This document shows, piece by piece, positions 58,701 through 64,000 of a stretch of 64,000 bases of DNA. The first letter of the stretch is position 1; every line of letters begins with the position of its first letter. This DNA comes from Paraspadella gotoi (Eukaryota; Chaetognatha): contig CM119266.1 in NCBI GenBank assembly GCA_051294375.1, positions 5,842,092-5,906,091 of the forward strand, in the 5' to 3' direction. The notes beneath the pieces were generated by a model. The model made no database searches, was not told where the DNA came from, and saw only the letters and a program-made list of their open reading frames with translations. A program made the position numbers and the translations under genes.

Positions 58701-61700
58701 AGTTGTAAATTATCATTAGAAAAACAATAGATAGTATAGTAATCTATAGTATAATATAGCCCCTCATAGTCATCCTATGCACACTTCAAGCTCCCCTAGA
58801 ATCAACTCACCTTCGGCGAGAAAATTCGAGGCCAAGACTGTAAGAATTTGGGCGGCCGCCAGTGGGCGTGCTGTCGCTCATGACGATCGGCACCCGCGTC
58901 ATCGAATTCAGAGTTCGCCAAACTTTTCCGTGACGTAATCACGACAATCCGAATTCTCCATCGCCAGGTAGAATTTGTAAGGCGCCAGGCATTCTTTTCT
59001 TTGCCTGATAATAGAGTGAGAAGGGTACATGAGGGTGTTGGTCGTGGGAAGGAAGAAGAGTAACTATAATGTTTTCCGATTGGTCTGAAAAAAGTTGAAA
59101 TCTGATTTGGCCAGAAATTCGGTAAAATCGGAAACAATTAAAATCATTTCTCTTTTACAATTTTTACTATGTTTCATTTTTGTTCTATTGGTTTTTAGGG
59201 GATATTGTACTTTTTACGTTTATATACTTATTATTTAATTTTATTTACATTAAATTCCCGTAACTACTTCTATTTACTTTATTTTCTTAAAACGAAATAT
59301 TTTTTTTCAAAATCAATCGCTATGCCACATCCTCTCACCTTTCTCACACTTCAACCTCCCACACTTTCCCAAACACATCGACTTCACGAATATTTAGACA
59401 AAACTTTGACGAAATCTTCCTCCCGTTGATCGTGGGACAGTGAGAAGCATCCACGCCACGACGCGAGTCTTGATGTGGGCTGGCCTGATCACGCCCACCT
59501 CGCCGGGCGTTTCTCGACGATACGTCATTCCCACTGGGAGAAGACGTGGATTGGTCCTGTAGGACATTGTCCAATGTAGACGCGATCGGCGTGCGACCGG
59601 ATTGTTGAGGAAATGTAAGGGGCCCCCAATCTGCGATGATCCATTTTTGTGAGGGAGACGAGATGGCGGCATCGGTTGGATGTGAGGACTGGTGGTTGGT
59701 AAGGTTTCTGTAGAGACGGGGGCATGGGGTGTCTGACAAATAGGAAAAATAATAAATACATCAATAATGTATAAAAATTTGATTTACAAAATGATAAATT
59801 GATGAGTATGAATAACACTTGATTTGAAAACAAAACTAGATAAAGAAAAAATAAGCTCAATTAATTTTTAATTGAAATGGAGAAAACATAAATGGAAAAG
59901 TCACAAAAAAAAAATGTTTTTAAAGAGTTGTTTAATTAAAATTTAATATTTAAAAAAAAAAACTAACTAACTGAAATAACAAAGAAACCAAAAGGTATCA
60001 AACAATACCAATATACAATATAATATACATTATACAATAACAAAATAAAAAAACTCACGCGTTGTGAAAGACGTGAGCCGCATCCAGGTCCGAGGGGCGC
60101 CGCAGAGTCTCTTATCGTTGGTGAGCGTGCATCTGTTCTCTCTGCACCTGGCGTTGTGAGAGGTGGGCGCCCTCGCCGATGCCGAACGATGTGAAGGTTC
60201 GGCGCCAGTAGGGCGTCCAAAAACGAGAACGACCTTCAGTGGCGCCGTTTCATTGACTCGACGACGAGGGCAGAAAAGTCTGATTCGCGCGCCAAAAAAA
60301 GAGCGCGGCATTTGACCGGCGCGCCCTTTCCTCTTCTTCCTTCTTCCTCGGAGGTCGGATTTCGGTTCTTGGAGGCGGCGGGCCTTTTCCTTTTTCTTTG
60401 ATCTTTCATTATTCCTTTTTCTTTGAGGTTTCCTTTTTTATCTTATCATCTTCCTTTTTCTTTTTATCTACTTTTTCTTTGATTTATTCGTTTCTTTTCT
60501 CTATATTTTTGATTTTTTCTATTTCCTTTATCTCATTCCTTTTGCTTTTCCTTGTCCTTTTCCTTCCTAATTTCCTTTTCCATTTTTCTTTTCGTTTTCC
60601 TTCCTTAATTTCTGTAATATTTTTCTGACATTTTCCTTTTTAATTTCTTTTCTATTTTTTCCTTTTCGTTTTCTTTCCTAATTTCCCATACCCTATATGA
60701 TATTCCCTTATCATTTTCCTCATATTTTTAACATCCTCTTTTGTCCCTCCCTCAAATTCTATTCTACCTTCCCCCCTTTCCTCCTTTACAGCCATCACTT
60801 TCTTTTCCTTTTTTCCTTTTCCCATTTTTGTTACTTTTTTGAAAAACTTTTCATCGTTTCGTTGGATTTTTATTCGACGCGGGATCCCTTAAGTTTTCCG
60901 TCCTTATTTTTGGTCGTGTTCTTTTGTTTTTTGTTCGTTTTGTTCGTTTGTTTTAAGATTTTCTCTAGTTTTAAAAACCTGACGCGGTTTTTCAGTTTTT
61001 ACCAATATTTGATTTCCCGATTTATTAGTCTGTATTCAATTTTGAAAATCTAGACGCTGATGTTGAATATTCAGTTTTAGTTTTATGTTTCGTATATTGT
61101 GCATATTTTTATTAATATTAGCAGAATTTTTTTTCAGTTTTCAACAACTTTTGGGATTTTTTATGTTCATTTAAAATTTGGAGAATTACTGTTTAACTAA
61201 CTTATTACGAGAAGATCTTCGGCTGTGAATGATTTGATTCTTTTACGATTTTCTTTGCTTGATTTGATTTTGATTGACCTTATGATGGTTTTCTCAAAGT
61301 AGGTGTTTTGATTTACTCTCCTCGTAAGTGAGGTTTGTCTCACTAGATTCGGAGATTTAAGTACACGAATTAAAAATTTGCCACCGGTTAGCTCGCTCCT
61401 TTATCCAATTTGATTGTCTCATTGGATTGTTTCGAAGGTTCGAGCTTCAGAATTGTTTTGGCTCCATTGGGATTTTGAAATTGGTTCACTCACTCCCATT
61501 TGAGATGTTTTGATAGTCTCATCAGATTGCAACGGTTGGGACGGAGATGAATCTTTAGATTTGATTACCTCTAATTGATTTGCAATACTTGGAGCGAACT
61601 CGTCTTTCATATTTGATTGGTTCATTTGATCAGTCCAGTTTCCCTCCCTCCATCTTCAGATGACTCTCTCGATCTCATTCGCGTCAAAGTTTGAGAAATT

Positions 61701-63645
61701 CCATCTCCAGATTTTTCTTTCGCATTTTCCGATTTGCGATCTTCGATATTTGAGTTCGTCGTTGACGTCCGAATGATTTTTCGAGGATTGTGAAGGGCGA
61801 TTTGGGCGGCGGGCGGCCGCCACTCGCACCTCCGATTCTGATTCGCGAAGTTTGATCTCTATGCTGGTGTTTGGAAAGGATTCAGAACCAAGAGTCCGGC
61901 GATGATGACTCATAGCCTAAGAATTTGAGTTTTATAAAAAAATGATGACGGCGACACGAAGGTAAATTTTAAACCTTTAAATTAATGTTTTAATAAAATT
62001 TTTAGAGATAAACGAAAAAATTCGTGTGGAATAGCAATTTTATTCTTTGCTATTCCAACGAATTTTTCGTTTCATCTCTAACTATTTTAAATACAAAAAG
62101 AAAGTCAAAATACAATTAAAATTTTAAAAAATTAATGAACAAACACATGAAAGTCTTTTCGTGTTAGCATGTAAAAAAACTTGAAATACTTTTTTAAAAA
62201 AAATAAATAATTGCAAAAAAAGAACTGAGACTATGTACAGATAAAGATAGATACTAAAAATACATCGAAAAAAAGTCAAATTAACTAATTAATTGTAGTT
62301 ACATAATCAAAATAAGAGCATTTTTCTTTCCTTTATTTTTGCTGCAGCTGAATCATGGGTCCTAACTATTTCCCATCTCCGACGATCAACACGAAACTTT
62401 TCCAAAACTGTTTTTTTTTCTTTTTTCAAAACTGGAAAAACTGGTTTTGCTTAAGTCGATGGTCCGCTGAAAATCAATTAGACTGAAAAGAAATAAGAAG
62501 TCAGTTTGGAATAAAAGAGCAACAAAGTGAGATTAAAGGGGCGGGTTGTCTGGCTGGGCTGTCTCAATAATAACCTGCATAGGCCGTGAGAGTGGCATTT
62601 AGACTATAACCATTAACCCATAGTGGAGACAAATAATGAAAGCAAACGTTTTAGAGGAGACAAGAATATACAAAATAATAAAAAAAGACCTATTTTTAAA
62701 GAAAAATTTTCAAAAATACGTGGAAATTTAAAAAAACGAACTAGAGCCTTCGACTAGTCCTCTCTGTCAACAAAAAATTTTTACAGTATGATGTTAAAAC
62801 AAAACAGGATTTTCCTCCTTCGTTCGAGGCCAAAAAGTTAAAAGCGACAGTGAATATCCAAAAGGAGGAAGTGAAAGGAAAGAAAATTAAGAGAAAGGAG
62901 AAAGAAAAAAGGTTGGAAATAGCGCAACCTGGGTAGGGGAAGCAAAGAGTGAGAGGAGAGACAAAATTCAACAAAGAAAGAGAAGAGAAAGAAAAGAAGG
63001 GTGAAAGGCCAAATGTGATGGAAGAAAAGTGAAAGCGAGAGAAAATTAAAAAAGAAGAGGAGAAGAAAAGAATTCGGTGAAATGGACTACCAAATGGAGG
63101 AAAAGAAAAGGAAAAACGCAGTGATAAAGAGTGAAGAGTAAAAAGAAAAGGAGAGGTAAAAGACAAAGAGAAATCAGTGAAGGAAGAAATGATTCTGAGA
63201 GGTTAAGATAAGGAAAGGGAATAGAAAGAAAAAAATAAAATTGCCAAATAAAAATTGAAAGTAATAACAGAGAAGATAAAAGTGGAGGAACGCAAAAATG
63301 AAGAGAGCGAGGAGAGGAAGAGAGAGAGAGAGACGAGACGACGGTATGTAATGAGAGAAAGACTCAGAGATGAGATAGAGAGCAAGAGCAGGGCAAAGTG
63401 GATTAACAAGCAGAGGAAAAGTGAAGAGTCGCCTAAAGGGAGTCAATCGGACAACGGGATAAATCCGTTCTATAAGGTCAAAACAGGACCGTAAGAAGAG
63501 AAGGAGAGGAGAGAGGTAGAAGAAGAGTGACCGAGAGAGAAGAGGAGAGAATCCGAGAGAGAGAGGCGCGAGAGTCGTGCTGAGGAGAGAGCGAGAAGAG
63601 AGAGAGCAAAAAAGAAACATNNNNNNNNNNNNNNNNNNNNNNNNN
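55774..63645. other. Second, identical copy of the inverted block including its 25-N gap
   Basis: Every landmark of 46269-54140 recurs at +9505 bases, including all indel errors and the terminal 25 N (63621-63645). 7,847 bases of sequence plus gap. I saw no difference at the places I compared, and all frames correspond exactly. Confidence 0.93.
58239..62356 (-). pseudogene. Inverted copy 2 of the fucosyltransferase gene, same lesions as copy 1
   Basis: Exact positional match to 48734-52851 plus 9505, with the same frameshifts. Identity of lesions means one sequence entered twice. Do not count it as a paralogue. Confidence 0.88.
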
Positions 63646-64000
63646 AAAAAAAATAATTATTTAAAATTTAATTAAAACAAAAAATGATTTTTAAAATTAA
63701 CTTCGATCCGTAAGGTGGCGAGGTGTAGTGAGATTTCGGGTGGATGTGGTAGTAGTGGCATTGAATGTGATACGACTGGTACGCAATGGTAGGTAAGGTT
63801 TTTGGGGTAAGGGGCGGAGCACTTTTGGAGGTCACAGGGGACTGTGCCTAAGGTGGTTAATGTAGGTCGCAGTGTGGTAATGTGGCAGTGCCACAGTTGT
63901 ATTGGGGTCAGGGTGATCTGTGCAAATAGAAATGAGATGGACTCTCGTGTGAGATGATCAGTGGTCAATGGCAGCGGCATCTGAAGGTGACGTGGGTAGG
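63646..64000. other. G/T-rich unique sequence at window end
   Basis: After the gap the + strand is G-rich with irregular GGTGGCGAGGTGTAG / GTGGTAATGTGGCAGTG pieces. The - strand has a long open frame of low-complexity Pro/Thr/His type and an acceptor-like TTTGCACAG; not accepted as coding. Confidence 0.4.

Overview
The window is animal (metazoan) genomic DNA, most likely from an invertebrate; I cannot name the phylum. Evidence is the split genes with GT-AG introns whose codon phases fit exactly, typical animal gene families (atypical dual-specificity phosphatase, GT10 fucosyltransferase, alpha-carbonic anhydrase, Aa_trans amino-acid transporter), an AT-rich background, and very many (GA)n/(CT)n microsatellites, purine tracts and GAC/GTC trinucleotide runs. 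There are no bacterial operons, rRNA genes or CRISPR arrays, and I found no convincing tRNA. Most genes had to be assembled by eye from short exons. Six runs of N (10, 10, 140, 698, 25 and 25 bases) mark assembly gaps.

Layout. 1-1.2 kb: last two exons of an Aa_trans (SLC36-like) transporter, + strand. 2.7-3.4 kb: two exons of an alpha-carbonic anhydrase, - strand, with no 3' half recognisable. 4.6 kb: a GC-rich ORF with a signal peptide, + strand. 6.1-6.7 kb: a compact single-exon gene for an 85-residue acidic-tailed protein, - strand, with CCAAT boxes upstream. 9.15-16.2 kb: a DUSP3/13/26-like dual-specificity phosphatase, - strand, six of its exons traceable and joining in phase. 20.1-20.6 kb: terminal exon of an acidic-tailed, probably membrane protein, followed directly by a GC-rich promoter/first-exon region with a CLEAR-type GTCACGTGAC site. 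20.6-39.6 kb: mostly gene-poor, holding two MITE-like families, simple repeats and a few doubtful exons. 39.8-43.9 kb: a five-exon GT10 fucosyltransferase, + strand, complete from initiator to stop (894 residues), with a charged stem of about 515 residues. From 46.27 kb the assembly is suspect: an indel-ridden inverted copy of 38.6-46.3 kb is followed by a 25-N gap, a second palindrome (54.14-55.77 kb), and then the same 7,847-base inverted block repeated apparently letter for letter, ending in the same 25-N gap.

I read 46.27-54.12 kb and 55.77-63.62 kb as misplaced long-read gap fill. The true order is probably fucosyltransferase, about 320 bases of GC-rich DNA, then the sequence starting at 54.14 kb, which carries the first exon of an unrecognised - strand gene. 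An inverted duplication with a decayed copy remains possible. A short interspersed repeat of about 130-205 bases, ending in an ATTGGT/ACCAAT hairpin, occurs seven times in the first 36 kb and looks like the main local mobile family. The genes do not form a pathway; they are independent neighbours.
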